A stretch of DNA of 64,000 nt from Mycolicibacterium komanii (GTDB taxonomy: Bacteria > Actinomycetota > Actinomycetes > Mycobacteriales > Mycobacteriaceae): assembly GCF_001050035.1 (NCBI RefSeq), contig NZ_CVTA01000062.1, forward strand, positions 1 to 64,000, read 5' to 3'. Position numbers and translations under genes: made by a program. Position 1 is the first letter of the stretch. Each line of letters begins with the position of its first letter. Positions 50,523 to 59,592 of this stretch are shown piece after piece. A model generated the notes under the pieces. The model was not told where the DNA came from, made no database searches, and saw only the letters and a list, made by a program, of their open reading frames with translations.

Positions 50523-51783
50523 TCAGGTCGACGCTGAGTCGGCCCTCGATCATGCTGACGGTTCGCACCGGCGGTCCGGGTAGCGGCGGCGCGGTGGATC
50601 GGTATGTGGCCCCGGTGGGCGTCGTGAACTCAGCGTTGTGGATGCCGTCGCGTTCACTGGTCGTCACCGACCAACCCGGTGATTCTTTGGCGTAGTTGCA
50701 GGCCTCGCACTCGCCGAGGCCGTTCACCGCGTTCGTGGGTCCGGCTCGGTGCCGCGGCACCGCATGGTCGCGGTGGCGAATCGGCGCGTTGCAGTAGGGG
50801 GTTCGGCACGTCTGGTCGCGGGCTCCGATGAACGCCGCCAACCCCTTCGGGAACAGACGGGCTTGCGAGTCCATCGCGACGAGTTGACCGCTGCGGGGGT
50901 GGCGATACAGGCGTCGCAGCATCGCCTTGGCGGCACCGTCGGCGACAGCTGCACCCGTCAGCGATCTGGCGATCGAACTCGGTAGGGGGCCATAGCCGTC
51001 GAGCCAGGCGGGAGAATCGTCGTCACCCGTCAGCGTTGTATCGGCCATCACCAGGTTCAGCGTCACGGACGGGGCCTGTTCGGTCGGCCGCCCGGTGACC
51101 CGCTCCACCATGGTGTCCGCCATGATCTGACCGCGCGACCGATCGTCGAATGTGGTGTCGGCAGCGCGTTTCAACGCGGCATAGACGCTCACCCCTTGTG
51201 CGACGGGCAGCAGAGCGGTGACCCAGGTCATCGTGTCGGGCGCCGGACGGATGGTCACGCAACGGTCCGAGGCGGCCTTCGCGCTGCGGTCCACGACCGC
51301 TTCGACGTCGAGTGCACACGCGATCTTCTTGGCTTCTGCCGCGATCCGCTTGTCACCCCACCCTTCGAGACGCGCGGTATCTCGGCACATCTCGGCGTCC
51401 AGCCGGCGGCGATGCTCGACACTCAAACACGCCGACTCACGCACGATCAGAGTGGCGCGCCACTCCGAAAGCACTCCGGATTCCAAAGCCGCCAGGGTGT
51501 AGGACATCTCGTCGACGAGGGCCGTGGCGAAACCCAGATGACGGCCGCCCTGCACGGGTGCGTCGTGCCGCGCCAACGCGACCTCCGTCGCCAGCCCGCG
51601 GCCCCGATGGTTCGCCGGCACCCCCGCGGCCTCCTCGGCAGCGCGGCGCTTCGCCTTCCACAACGCGGTCGCGCGGGCCTGCGCCGCGGCGGCGGACGAT
51701 TTAAACCGCTCGAACCGTTCGACCGCGTCCCGCAGGTCCGCCTCCGAGGCGGCCGGGTCGATGTCGAACAGGTTTTCGAGCAT
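50503..51783 (-). CDS. 13E12-family protein (DUF222 plus HNH endonuclease)
   Basis: This 426-aa protein has an N-terminal DUF222 region and a C-terminal HNH nuclease domain (CRTPYCNAPIRHRDHAVPRHRA, then CEACNYAKESPGW with the zinc Cys pairs). This is the 13E12 repeat family, found in many scattered copies in actinobacteria. Its cellular role is unknown. ATG 51783 is supported by TAGCGT at 51791-51796, a leaderless -10 seven bases upstream. It lies between the ketone-body operon and aspB, the right edge of the segment that is absent from the M. tuberculosis arrangement. Confidence 0.88.
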   Translation of the reverse strand: MLENLFDIDPAASEADLRDAVERFERFKSSAAAAQARATALWKAKRRAAEEAAGVPANHRGRGLATEVALARHDAPVQGGRHLGFATALVDEMSYTLAALESGVLSEWRATLIVRESACLSVEHRRRLDAEMCRDTARLEGWGDKRIAAEAKKIACALDVEAVVDRSAKAASDRCVTIRPAPDTMTWVTALLPVAQGVSVYAALKRAADTTFDDRSRGQIMADTMVERVTGRPTEQAPSVTLNLVMADTTLTGDDDSPAWLDGYGPLPSSIARSLTGAAVADGAAKAMLRRLYRHPRSGQLVAMDSQARLFPKGLAAFIGARDQTCRTPYCNAPIRHRDHAVPRHRAGPTNAVNGLGECEACNYAKESPGWSVTTSERDGIHNAEFTTPTGATYRSTAPPLPGPPVRTVSMIEGRLSVDLITFDAA

Positions 51784-51790
51784 ACTCCAG

Positions 51791-51796
51791 ACGCTA
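51791..51796 (-). promoter_or_regulatory. -10 TAGCGT, leaderless promoter of the 13E12-family gene
   Basis: On the - strand TAGCGT ends 7 nt before ATG 51783. Confidence 0.5.
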
Positions 51797-51848
51797 CACA
51801 TGGGCACCGACAAGTGCGGCGTGCCTGCTCAACGCGACTTTGCGGAAA

Positions 51849-53003
51849 TCAATTCAGCCAGGCGCCGATGCGACGCAGCGCCTCCTCGATGTCCGACGAC
51901 GGCCCCGCGAACGAGAGCCTGACGAACGAACCGCCCCGGGTCGGGTCGAAGTCGATGCCGGGCGCGATCGCAACTCCGGTGTCGGCGAGCAACTTCGAAC
52001 AGTACGACAACGAGTCCGAGGTCAGGTGCGAGACGTCGGCGTACACATAGAACGCACCATCGGTGGGTGCCAGCCGGTCGATTCCCAGACCACGCAAGCC
52101 GTCGAGCAGCATCGCGCGGTTGGCGGCGTAGTGGTGCAGCAGCGCGTCGGACTCGGCGATCGACTCCGGGGTGAACGCGGCGACCGCCGCGTACTGGGGC
52201 AGCGTCGGTGGGCAGATCGTGAAGTTCCCCGTCAAGCGGTCGACGGCGCGTCGTAGTTCGTCGGGCACCAGCAGCCAGCCGAGCCGCCACCCCGTCATCG
52301 CGAAGTACTTCGAAAAGCTGTTCACCACAATCGAGTCCCGCGATGTCGCCCAGGCGCAGCTGGCCGTCGGCGCGCCTTCGTAGACCAGGCCGTGGTAGAC
52401 CTCATCGCTGATCAGCCGCACATCCCGCGCCGCGCACCACGACGCGATTGCGGACAGTTCCTCGGGTGGAATCACCGTGCCGGTGGGGTTGGCGGGGCTG
52501 GCCACGATGACGCCTTTCACGGGCGGGTCGAGGCTCTGGAGCATCTGCACCGTTGGCTGGAAGCGGGTCTCGGGACCACACGGCATCTCGACGACCTCAC
52601 AGCCCAGCGCGGAGAGGATGTTGCGGTAGCAGGGGTATCCCGGGCTCGCGATCGCGACCCGGTCACCGACGTCGAAACAGGCGAGAAACGCCAACAGGAA
52701 TCCACCCGACGAACCGGTGGTGATCACCACGTCGTCCGGATCCACGTGCAGCCCATGCCGATCCAGGTACTGGCGGGCGATCGCGGCCCGCAACTCCGGG
52801 ATTCCGAGCGCGACCGTGTAACCCAGAACGTCGGTGTCCAAGGCCTCCTTGGCCGCCGCGCGGACGGCAGCCGGCGCGCCCGCGCTGGGTTGACCCGCAG
52901 ACAGGTTGACAAGGTCACCGTGGCTGCGCTGTCGCTCGGCGGCGGCCAGCCACACGTCCATGACGTAGAACGGCGGGATTCCGGCACGCAGCGATGCGCT
53001 CAC
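51849..53003 (-). CDS. aspB: Class I/II PLP aminotransferase (AspB-like, Rv3565)
   Basis: This 384-aa fold-type I aminotransferase has SPANPTGTVIPPEE (substrate carboxylate contact), DEVYHGLVYEG (PLP Asp and Tyr) and SFSKYFAMTGWRLG with the Schiff-base Lys. The conserved position at the edge of the KstR2 cluster is shared with M. tuberculosis Rv3565; its substrate and link to steroid breakdown are not established. GTG 53003 has a -10, TAGCGT, seven bases upstream inside the end of fadE33. Confidence 0.92.
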   Translation of the reverse strand: MSASLRAGIPPFYVMDVWLAAAERQRSHGDLVNLSAGQPSAGAPAAVRAAAKEALDTDVLGYTVALGIPELRAAIARQYLDRHGLHVDPDDVVITTGSSGGFLLAFLACFDVGDRVAIASPGYPCYRNILSALGCEVVEMPCGPETRFQPTVQMLQSLDPPVKGVIVASPANPTGTVIPPEELSAIASWCAARDVRLISDEVYHGLVYEGAPTASCAWATSRDSIVVNSFSKYFAMTGWRLGWLLVPDELRRAVDRLTGNFTICPPTLPQYAAVAAFTPESIAESDALLHHYAANRAMLLDGLRGLGIDRLAPTDGAFYVYADVSHLTSDSLSYCSKLLADTGVAIAPGIDFDPTRGGSFVRLSFAGPSSDIEEALRRIGAWLN

Positions 53004-53010
53004 GGGTCCA

Positions 53011-53016
53011 ACGCTA
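53011..53016 (-). promoter_or_regulatory. -10 TAGCGT, leaderless aspB promoter
   Basis: TAGCGT on the - strand covers the fadE33 stop and ends 7 nt before GTG 53003, giving aspB its own transcript. Confidence 0.5.
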
Positions 53017-53955
53017 GAACACTTCGGATTCGAGCCGACGCAGATACTCGCGCGCGGGCCCGAGCAACTGTGCGCTGCCGTGCGCACGCTTGAAGTACAG
53101 CTGGATGTCGTGCTCCCAGGTGATCGCGATGCCACCGTGCATCTGGACGGCTTCCGCGGCGACCTTGGTGAAGGCCTCGCTGGCCGTGAACCGTGCCAGC
53201 GCTGCCGAGGTCGGTGACGGCGCGGCGATGGCCTCGTCGACGACGGCGCGCGCGGACTGCACCGCGACGTAGAGGTCGGCCATTCTGTGCTTGAGGGCCT
53301 GGAAGCTGCCGATCGGCCTGCCGAACTGCACCCGGTCCTTGGTGTATTGCACGGTGAGATCCAGGCAGCGCGACGCGGCGCCGATCTGCTCGGCGGCCAG
53401 CAACAGTGCCGCGGTGTCGGCGAGGCCCGGGTCCGCGCCGATGTCGACGGTCTCGTCCGCATCGACGCGGGCCAACCGGCGCGTCAGGTCCATCGCATCG
53501 ACGCGATGCGTCGTGAACCGCGTCCACCTGGACAGCCGGTCGCCGTCGGCGGCGATCACCACATCGGCGATGTCACCGTTGACCACGTAGCCGGCGTCGA
53601 ACACGACAGCGCCCAACCGGGAGCCGTCGGCCAGCCCCTCGAGCGCGTCGGCGTCGGGATCGTCTCCCGCCAACAGGGCCAGCTCGGCGAGGGTGGTGCC
53701 CAACAGCGGAGTCGGCACCAGGGCCTTGCCGAGCTCCTCGAGCACGACGGCGGCGTCGGCGAGCTCGCCGCCCGCGCCGCCGAGTTCTTCGGGCACCACC
53801 AGGGCCGCGGCGCCCACCTGTTCGCACAGCAGCGCCCACAGCGACTCGTCGTATCCGCGTTCGGATTCCATCGCCTCGCGCACCGCGGCGGGAGAGGCGT
53901 GCTTGTCCACCAGCGCGGCGACCGTCTCGCGCAGCAGTTGGCGTTCTTCACTCAT
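53014..53955 (-). CDS. fadE33: FadE33, acyl-CoA dehydrogenase subunit
   Basis: This 313-aa ACAD-like chain is shorter than a full dehydrogenase. It fits the partner-subunit type that forms alpha2-beta2 complexes with FadE31 in M. tuberculosis. QYTKDRVQFGRPIGSFQALKHRMADL and the C-terminal GGIAITWEHDIQLYFKRAH are conserved. It acts in breakdown of the last two steroid rings. ATG 53955 overlaps the fadE32 stop; the frame upstream is shadow. Confidence 0.93.
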   Translation of the reverse strand: MSEERQLLRETVAALVDKHASPAAVREAMESERGYDESLWALLCEQVGAAALVVPEELGGAGGELADAAVVLEELGKALVPTPLLGTTLAELALLAGDDPDADALEGLADGSRLGAVVFDAGYVVNGDIADVVIAADGDRLSRWTRFTTHRVDAMDLTRRLARVDADETVDIGADPGLADTAALLLAAEQIGAASRCLDLTVQYTKDRVQFGRPIGSFQALKHRMADLYVAVQSARAVVDEAIAAPSPTSAALARFTASEAFTKVAAEAVQMHGGIAITWEHDIQLYFKRAHGSAQLLGPAREYLRRLESEVF

Positions 53956-54908
53956 GAGAGGGCCTCCAAGACTCGGCGACGGTGCAGCGCGGGATCGCCC
54001 CATGCCGAGCGCAGTGCCTGAACGCGCAGCAGCCACAGCGACAAATCGTGCTCCTGGGTGAAGCCGATAGCACCGTGCGTCTGGAGTGCCGAGCGCGCCG
54101 CGAGCAGCGCCGCATCGCTGGCCGCGGCCTTGGCGGCGCTGACGTCGCGCGCGGTGTCGGCAGACCCCTCGGCGAGCGACAACGCCGCCCCGTACACCAG
54201 GGGGCGGGCCAGCTCCACCGCGATGTGCACGTCGGCGAGCATGTGCTTGATCGCCTGGTAACTACCGATCACCTTGCCGAATTGACTGCGTTGCTTGGCG
54301 TATTCGACGGACATGTCCAACATCGCCTGGCCGGCGCCCACCAGCTGGGCCGCCGTCGCCAGGACGCCGAACTCGTAGGACCGTGCCACGTCGGCGGGCG
54401 TGGCGTCACCGGAAGCATTGACGTCGAACAGCTTTCGGCTCGGATCGACCGATTCATGCGCAGGGCCTGCGGCACCGTCACGCACCTCGCCATCGGTGGC
54501 CACCAGGATCAATCCCGCGGTGTCGGCGTCGACGGCCCTCGGCACCTGCGGAGGCAGGGCGACCGTCGCGATGAGCTCGCCGGACGCCAGGGCGGCGTTG
54601 CGCTCATCGTCGGCGAGCAGAATCGGTGCGACCGCGATCGATTCGACGACCGGGCCGGGCACACACCACCGGCCGAGCCGTTCGGCGGCGACCACCAGGT
54701 CGACCGGATGGGCGTCGATGCCGTCGTATTTCTCCGGCACCAGAAGTGCTGTGACACCGAGATCGGCCAGCTGAGCCCACACCTTGCGGCCCGGCGCGGG
54801 GTCTCCTGCGGCCCAAGCCCGGACGGCGCCGGGCAGGTCGGCGGCGCCGAGAGCGGCGTCGATGCTGGCGGCGAAATCGCGCTGCTGTTCGTCCAATTCG
54901 AAGTTCAT
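53952..54908 (-). CDS. fadE32: FadE32, acyl-CoA dehydrogenase subunit
   Basis: This 318-aa ACAD-like chain is similar in plan to FadE33, with EYAKQRSQFGKVIGSYQAIKHMLAD and GAIGFTQEHDLSLWLLR. FadE32 pairs with FadE31 and is needed for late steps of C/D-ring degradation in M. tuberculosis. ATG 54908 follows the fadE31 stop by 4 bp, and ATGA links it to fadE33. Confidence 0.93.
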   Translation of the reverse strand: MNFELDEQQRDFAASIDAALGAADLPGAVRAWAAGDPAPGRKVWAQLADLGVTALLVPEKYDGIDAHPVDLVVAAERLGRWCVPGPVVESIAVAPILLADDERNAALASGELIATVALPPQVPRAVDADTAGLILVATDGEVRDGAAGPAHESVDPSRKLFDVNASGDATPADVARSYEFGVLATAAQLVGAGQAMLDMSVEYAKQRSQFGKVIGSYQAIKHMLADVHIAVELARPLVYGAALSLAEGSADTARDVSAAKAAASDAALLAARSALQTHGAIGFTQEHDLSLWLLRVQALRSAWGDPALHRRRVLEALS

Positions 54909-54912
54909 ATGA

Positions 54913-56037
54913 TTACTTTCGCGGCAGGCCCAGCAGGCGCTCGGCGATGATGTTGCGCTGAATCTCGTTCGTACCCGCATAGATCGGGCCACCGAGCGAG
55001 AACAACAGGCCTTCGGTCCAGTTGTCGGCCAGCTCGGCGTCCGGTCCGCGCATGTCCAAAGCGGTCTGATGGATGGCCACGTCGAGGTCGGACCAGAACA
55101 CCTTGGTCACGCTCGACTCGGCGCCCAGCTCGCCGCCCGCTGCCACGCGGGTCACCGTGCCGAACGTGTGCAGCCGGTAGGCCTGGGCCTTGATCCAGGC
55201 GTCGGCGACCCGGTCGGCGATCGCGGGGTCGGGGTTCTGTTTCCACTGCGCCACAAGCCGTTCGGCGGGGGCCAGGAATCGCGCGGGGCTTCGCAGCGAC
55301 ATTCCGCGTTCGTTGCTCGACGTGCTCATCGCCGCGCGCCAGCCCTGGTGGACCTCGCCGATGACGTCGTTGTCGGGCACGAAGACGTCGTCGAGGAAGA
55401 TCTCACCGAAGCCGGTGTCGCCTCCCAGCTGAGCGATCGGGCGGACCGTGACGCCGTCGGCCTTGAGGTCGAACATGAAGTACGTCAGCCCGCGATGCCG
55501 TTCGGCTTGCGGGTCGGACCGGAACAGCCCGAACGCACGCTCACCGAACGGCGCGCGTGAGCTCCAGATCTTCTGGCCGTTGAGCAGCCACCCGCCGTCG
55601 GTCTTGGTTGCGGTCGACCGCAGCGACGCGAGATCGCTGCCCGACTCGGGCTCCGACCAGGCTTGGGCCCAGATCTCCTCGCCGCTGGCCATCTTCGGCA
55701 GGACGCGGTCGAGTTGTTCCTCTGTGCCGTGCGCGAACAGCGTGGGCGCCAGCATCGACGTGCCATTGGCGCTCGCGCGGCCGGGGGCACCGGCGCGGAA
55801 GTACTCCTCTTCGTACACCACCCACTGCAGGAGGCTGGCGTCGCGACCGCCGTATTTCTCCGGCCAGGTGATCACCGACAGGCCTGCGTCGTAGAGCACC
55901 TTGTCCCATCGCCGGTGCTGCTCGAAACCGTCGGCGGTGTCGTAGGACTTCGTCGGGAACGAGTCTCGGTTCTTGGCGAGGAATTCGCGCACCTCGGCCT
56001 GGAACTCGAGTGTGGCGTCGTCGAAATTCAGGTCCAT
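54913..56037 (-). CDS. fadE31: FadE31, acyl-CoA dehydrogenase subunit
   Basis: This 374-aa ACAD has the flavin-binding WSEPESGSDLASLRSTATKT and the C-terminal GGPIYAGTNEIQRNIIAERLLGLPRK typical of full chains. It partners FadE32 or FadE33. Its ATG overlaps the fadD3 stop by one base (TGATG), so the run fadD3-fadE31-fadE32-fadE33 is one coupled operon downstream of the KstR2 box. Confidence 0.94.
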   Translation of the reverse strand: MDLNFDDATLEFQAEVREFLAKNRDSFPTKSYDTADGFEQHRRWDKVLYDAGLSVITWPEKYGGRDASLLQWVVYEEEYFRAGAPGRASANGTSMLAPTLFAHGTEEQLDRVLPKMASGEEIWAQAWSEPESGSDLASLRSTATKTDGGWLLNGQKIWSSRAPFGERAFGLFRSDPQAERHRGLTYFMFDLKADGVTVRPIAQLGGDTGFGEIFLDDVFVPDNDVIGEVHQGWRAAMSTSSNERGMSLRSPARFLAPAERLVAQWKQNPDPAIADRVADAWIKAQAYRLHTFGTVTRVAAGGELGAESSVTKVFWSDLDVAIHQTALDMRGPDAELADNWTEGLLFSLGGPIYAGTNEIQRNIIAERLLGLPRK

Positions 56038-57605
56038 CAGGAAGTTCCGGCCCTCTCGCGCAGCTGTGGTTTGAGTACCTTGCCCCCGGCGTTTCGTGGC
56101 AACGCATCCAGGAACTTCACGGATCGGGGGGCCTTGAAGTTCGCCAAATGCTGCCGGGCGTAGGCGATTACGGTGTCCTCGTCAAGTGCAGTGCCGGGCT
56201 GGAGGACGACGTAGGCCTTGCCGACCTCGCCGAGCCGATCGTCCGGCACGCCGATCACCGCGGCTTCGGCGACGCCGTCCAATCTCGCCAGCACCTGCTC
56301 GATCTCGGCCGGGTAGACGTTGAACCCGCCGCAGATGTACATGTCCTTGAGACGGTCGGTGATGCGCAGGTTGCCGTTCTCGTCGACGGTGCCGACGTCG
56401 CCGGTGTGCAGCCAGCCCTCGGTGTCGATGGCCGCAGCGGTGGCGTCCGGGTCGTCGAGGTAACCCAGCATCACGTTCGGTCCGCGCAGCAGCACCTCGC
56501 CGGTGCCGTCCTGTCCTGGATTGTCAATGCGCAGTTCGAAATCCGCGATCGGGCGCCCGGACGTGAAGGCCACGGTGACGGCGTCGTCGTCGGGACGGCA
56601 CATCGTCCCGAAGCCGCTGGCCTCGGTGAGGCCGTACGCGGTCAGCACGATGTCGATGTCGAGTTCGGTCTGCATGCGCTCGATCAACACGACCGGGATC
56701 GTGGCGGCGCCGGTGACCGCGAACCGCAGCGAGCTCAGGTCGTAGTCGGCGCGTTTGGGATGGTCGAGCAGCGTCTGGTAGATCGTCGGCGGCCCCGGCA
56801 GCACGGTGATGCGGTGCTCTTGCACGGCGGCCATCGTTTTCTCGGGATCGAACGTCAGCTGCGGGATGAGGGTGGCGCCGGTCTGCAGGCAGGCGAGGAT
56901 GCCCGCCTTGTAGCCGAAGTTGTGGAAGAACGGGTTGATGCACAGATAACGGTCGTCGCTGGTGAGCCGGCCGCACTCGGCCCAGGCCGCGGGGGCGTCG
57001 AGCGACTGCCGGTGCGCGCACAGCGCACCCTTGCTGCGACCGGTCGTGCCGGAGGTGAACAGGATGTCGGACACGTCGTCGGGTTGTACCGCGGCGGCGC
57101 GCGCGTCCACCGCCTCGAGGTCGGTGCCCGCAGCGACGAAGGCGTCCCACGTGCCGTCGTCCTTCTCGATCGGCACCCGGACGACGTGGCGCAGTTGCGG
57201 GAGGGCGGCGCGGTCGATGGAGGCGGCCTTGTCGGCACCGAGGAACTCACCCGATGCGAACAGCAGCGGTGCCCCGGTGCGGGACAGGATGTCGGTGGCC
57301 TCGCTCGCGGTGTAGCGGGTGTTGAGCGGGACGACGACCCCGCCCGCGTAGTGAGTGGCCAGGCAGGCGACGACCCAGTGCCACGTGTTCGGCGACCAGA
57401 TCGCGACGCGATCACCCGCCGTGATGCCGAGGTCGATCATCGCTGCGGCCGCCCTGCGGACCTCGTCGCGCAGTTGGGCGAAAGTGATCGTGCGACCCTC
57501 TGTGACCAGCGCATCATGGTCGGAAAACCGGTCGGCGATCCGGTCCAGGACCCTCGGGATGGTCCGTGGATCGTCCCCTGGCCTTTGGCCGTGGCCCCAG
57601 CTCAT
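56037..57605 (-). CDS. fadD3: FadD3, HIP-CoA synthetase
   Basis: This 522-aa acyl-CoA ligase activates the C/D-ring propionate HIP, the step that starts degradation of the last two rings and whose product is the KstR2 effector. ILFTSGTTGRSKGALCAHRQ, the YGLTEASGFGT motif, GWLHTGDVG and the C-terminal Lys in PRNAGGKVLK are present. ATG 57605 has GAGGAG five bases upstream. It is divergent from fadE30 over a shared promoter. Confidence 0.96.
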   Translation of the reverse strand: MSWGHGQRPGDDPRTIPRVLDRIADRFSDHDALVTEGRTITFAQLRDEVRRAAAAMIDLGITAGDRVAIWSPNTWHWVVACLATHYAGGVVVPLNTRYTASEATDILSRTGAPLLFASGEFLGADKAASIDRAALPQLRHVVRVPIEKDDGTWDAFVAAGTDLEAVDARAAAVQPDDVSDILFTSGTTGRSKGALCAHRQSLDAPAAWAECGRLTSDDRYLCINPFFHNFGYKAGILACLQTGATLIPQLTFDPEKTMAAVQEHRITVLPGPPTIYQTLLDHPKRADYDLSSLRFAVTGAATIPVVLIERMQTELDIDIVLTAYGLTEASGFGTMCRPDDDAVTVAFTSGRPIADFELRIDNPGQDGTGEVLLRGPNVMLGYLDDPDATAAAIDTEGWLHTGDVGTVDENGNLRITDRLKDMYICGGFNVYPAEIEQVLARLDGVAEAAVIGVPDDRLGEVGKAYVVLQPGTALDEDTVIAYARQHLANFKAPRSVKFLDALPRNAGGKVLKPQLRERAGTS

Positions 57606-57622
57606 CGCTGCTCCTCTAACAA

Positions 57623-57636
57623 AGCAAGTGCTTGGT
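57623..57636. promoter_or_regulatory. KstR2 box between fadD3 and fadE30
   Basis: AGCAAGTGCTTGGT fits the KstR2 operator pattern AnCAAGnnCTTGnT exactly. It overlaps the expected fadD3 transcription start and sits 4 bp before the fadE30 -10, so one site can repress both directions. Confidence 0.85.
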
Positions 57637-57647
57637 AGGTTAGCCTA
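57636..57647. promoter_or_regulatory. Bidirectional promoter with superimposed -10 hexamers (fadD3/fadE30)
   Basis: TAGGTTAGCCTA reads TAGCCT on + (57641-57646, 6 nt before fadE30 GTG) and TAGGCT on - (57647-57642, toward fadD3). The two -10 elements share the same base pairs, so only one direction could fire at a time. Confidence 0.6.
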
Positions 57648-57652
57648 CAAGG

Positions 57653-58801
57653 GTGATTGAGGTCGAGGAGTTCCGGGCCGAGGTCCGTGACTGGCTTGGC
57701 GCCAACCTCGTCGGCGAGTACGCCGCGCTCAAGGGTCTCGGCGGGCCGGGGCGAGAGCACGAAGCCTTCGAGGAACGCCGGGCATGGAACCAGCATCTGG
57801 CGGCGGCCGGGTTGACGTGCCTGGGCTGGCCGGAAGAGCACGGCGGGCGCGGGCTGTCGGTTGCGCACCGGGTCGCGTTCTACGAGGAGTACGCGATCGC
57901 CAACGCGCCTGCGAAGGTCAACCACTTCGGTGAGGAGTTGCTCGGGCCGACGCTCATCGCGTACGGCACCCCCGAGCAGCAGCAGCGATTCCTGCCGAAG
58001 ATCCTCGACGTCACCGAGTTGTGGTGCCAGGGCTACTCCGAACCGGGTGCAGGCAGCGACCTCGCCAACGTGTCGACCACCGCCGAACTCGACGGTGATC
58101 AGTGGGTGATCAACGGGCAGAAGGTGTGGACGTCGCTGGCGCACTGGGCGCAGTGGTGCTTCGTCGTCGCCCGCACCGAGAAGGGTTCCAAGCGGCACGC
58201 GGGCCTGTCGTATCTGTTGGTCCCGCTGGACCAGCCGGGTGTGGAGATCCGTCCGATCGTGCAGTTGACCGGCGACTCGGAGTTCAACGAGATCTTCTTC
58301 GACGACGCCCGCACGGACGCGTCGCTCGTGGTGGGCGAGCCGGGCGACGGCTGGCGGGTGGCCATGGGCACGCTGACGTTCGAGCGCGGGGTGTCGACGC
58401 TGGGACAGCAGATCGAGTACGCGCGCGAGCTGTCCGGGGTGGCCGAGTTGGCAAAACACACTGGCGCGGCAGATGATCCGCTGATCCGCGAGCGGCTTGC
58501 CCGTTCGTGGGCAGGCTTGCGGACGATGCGGTCGTATGCGCTGGCGACGATGGACGTCGAGCAACCGGGTCAAGACAACGTTTCGAAGCTGTTGTGGGCC
58601 AACTGGCATCGCGAGCTCGGCGAGATCGCGATGGACGTGCTCGGCCGCGAGGGTCTGGCGCTGACAGACGGCGACTTCAGTGAGTGGCAACGGCTGTACC
58701 TGTTCTCGCGGGCGGACACCATCTACGGCGGATCGAACGAGGTGCAGCGCAACATCATCGCCGAGCGGGTGCTCGGCCTACCGAGGGAACCAAAAGGGTG
58801 A
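57653..58801 (+). CDS. fadE30: FadE30, acyl-CoA dehydrogenase (C/D-ring degradation)
   Basis: This 382-aa full-length ACAD has CQGYSEPGAGSDLANVSTTA and the C-terminal RADTIYGGSNEVQRNIIAER. By orthology to Rv3560c it dehydrogenates a HIP-CoA derivative early in C/D-ring breakdown. GTG 57653 is leaderless from the shared promoter. It overlaps ipdF by 4 nt. Confidence 0.95.
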   Translation: MIEVEEFRAEVRDWLGANLVGEYAALKGLGGPGREHEAFEERRAWNQHLAAAGLTCLGWPEEHGGRGLSVAHRVAFYEEYAIANAPAKVNHFGEELLGPTLIAYGTPEQQQRFLPKILDVTELWCQGYSEPGAGSDLANVSTTAELDGDQWVINGQKVWTSLAHWAQWCFVVARTEKGSKRHAGLSYLLVPLDQPGVEIRPIVQLTGDSEFNEIFFDDARTDASLVVGEPGDGWRVAMGTLTFERGVSTLGQQIEYARELSGVAELAKHTGAADDPLIRERLARSWAGLRTMRSYALATMDVEQPGQDNVSKLLWANWHRELGEIAMDVLGREGLALTDGDFSEWQRLYLFSRADTIYGGSNEVQRNIIAERVLGLPREPKG

Positions 58802-59592
58802 CGAAGGATCTTTCTGTAGCTCCGAAGGAGATCGAGGGACACGGCTTGCTGACCGGCAAGGTCGTCGTCGTGACTGCGGCGGCCGGTACCGGCATCGGCT
58901 CCGCGGTGGCACGTCGGGCGCTGACCGAGGGTGCCGACGTCGTCGTGTCCGACCATCACGAGCGGAGACTGGGTGAGACCCGCGATCAGTTGCAGGAACT
59001 CGGCTTGGGTCGGGTCGAGAGCGTCGTGTGCGACGTCACGTCGACCGCGCAGGTGGACGCGCTGATCGCGTCGACGACGGCGCGGCTTGGCCGGCTCGAC
59101 GTCCTGGTCAACAATGCGGGCCTGGGTGGCCAGACCCCCGTCGTCGACATGACGGACGAGGAGTGGGACCGCGTCCTCAATGTCACGCTGACGTCGGTGA
59201 TGCGTGCGACGCGGGCGGCGCTGCGGTACTTCCGCGAGGCCGACCACGGCGGCGTGATCGTCAACAACGCCAGCGTATTGGGTTGGCGCGCACAGCATTC
59301 GCAGTCGCATTACGCCGCCGCCAAGGCAGGGGTGATGGCGCTGACGCGGTGCAGTGCGATCGAGGCGGTCGAGTACGGGGTGCGCGTCAACGCGGTGTCG
59401 CCGAGCATCGCGCGGCACAGGTTCTTGGAGAAAACCAGCAGCTCGGATCTGTTGGACCGGCTCTCGGAGGGCGAGGCGTTCGGTCGTGCGGCCGAGCCGT
59501 GGGAGGTCGCCGCGACGATCGCGTTCTTGGCCAGTGATTACTCCAGTTATCTGACTGGAGAAGTGATTTCGGTGTCGAGCCAACACCCATGA
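58798..59592 (+). CDS. ipdF: IpdF-like short-chain dehydrogenase (Rv3559c)
   Basis: This 264-aa SDR has TAAAGTGIGSAVARRAL as cofactor loop, NNAGLGG, and the catalytic Ser (NNASVLG), Tyr and Lys (YAAAK). The syntenic Rv3559c (IpdF) oxidises the 5-hydroxy group of a HIC-CoA intermediate. GTG 58798 follows AAAAGGG and overlaps the fadE30 stop; kstR2 overlaps its own stop. Confidence 0.92.
   Translation: MTKDLSVAPKEIEGHGLLTGKVVVVTAAAGTGIGSAVARRALTEGADVVVSDHHERRLGETRDQLQELGLGRVESVVCDVTSTAQVDALIASTTARLGRLDVLVNNAGLGGQTPVVDMTDEEWDRVLNVTLTSVMRATRAALRYFREADHGGVIVNNASVLGWRAQHSQSHYAAAKAGVMALTRCSAIEAVEYGVRVNAVSPSIARHRFLEKTSSSDLLDRLSEGEAFGRAAEPWEVAATIAFLASDYSSYLTGEVISVSSQHP

Noticed and set aside
53008..53030. 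Possible KstR-like box (TAGAACACTTC) at the fadE33/aspB junction
   Set aside because: Only the AAC half fits; the GTT half is missing. It was kept only as the aspB -10 region.
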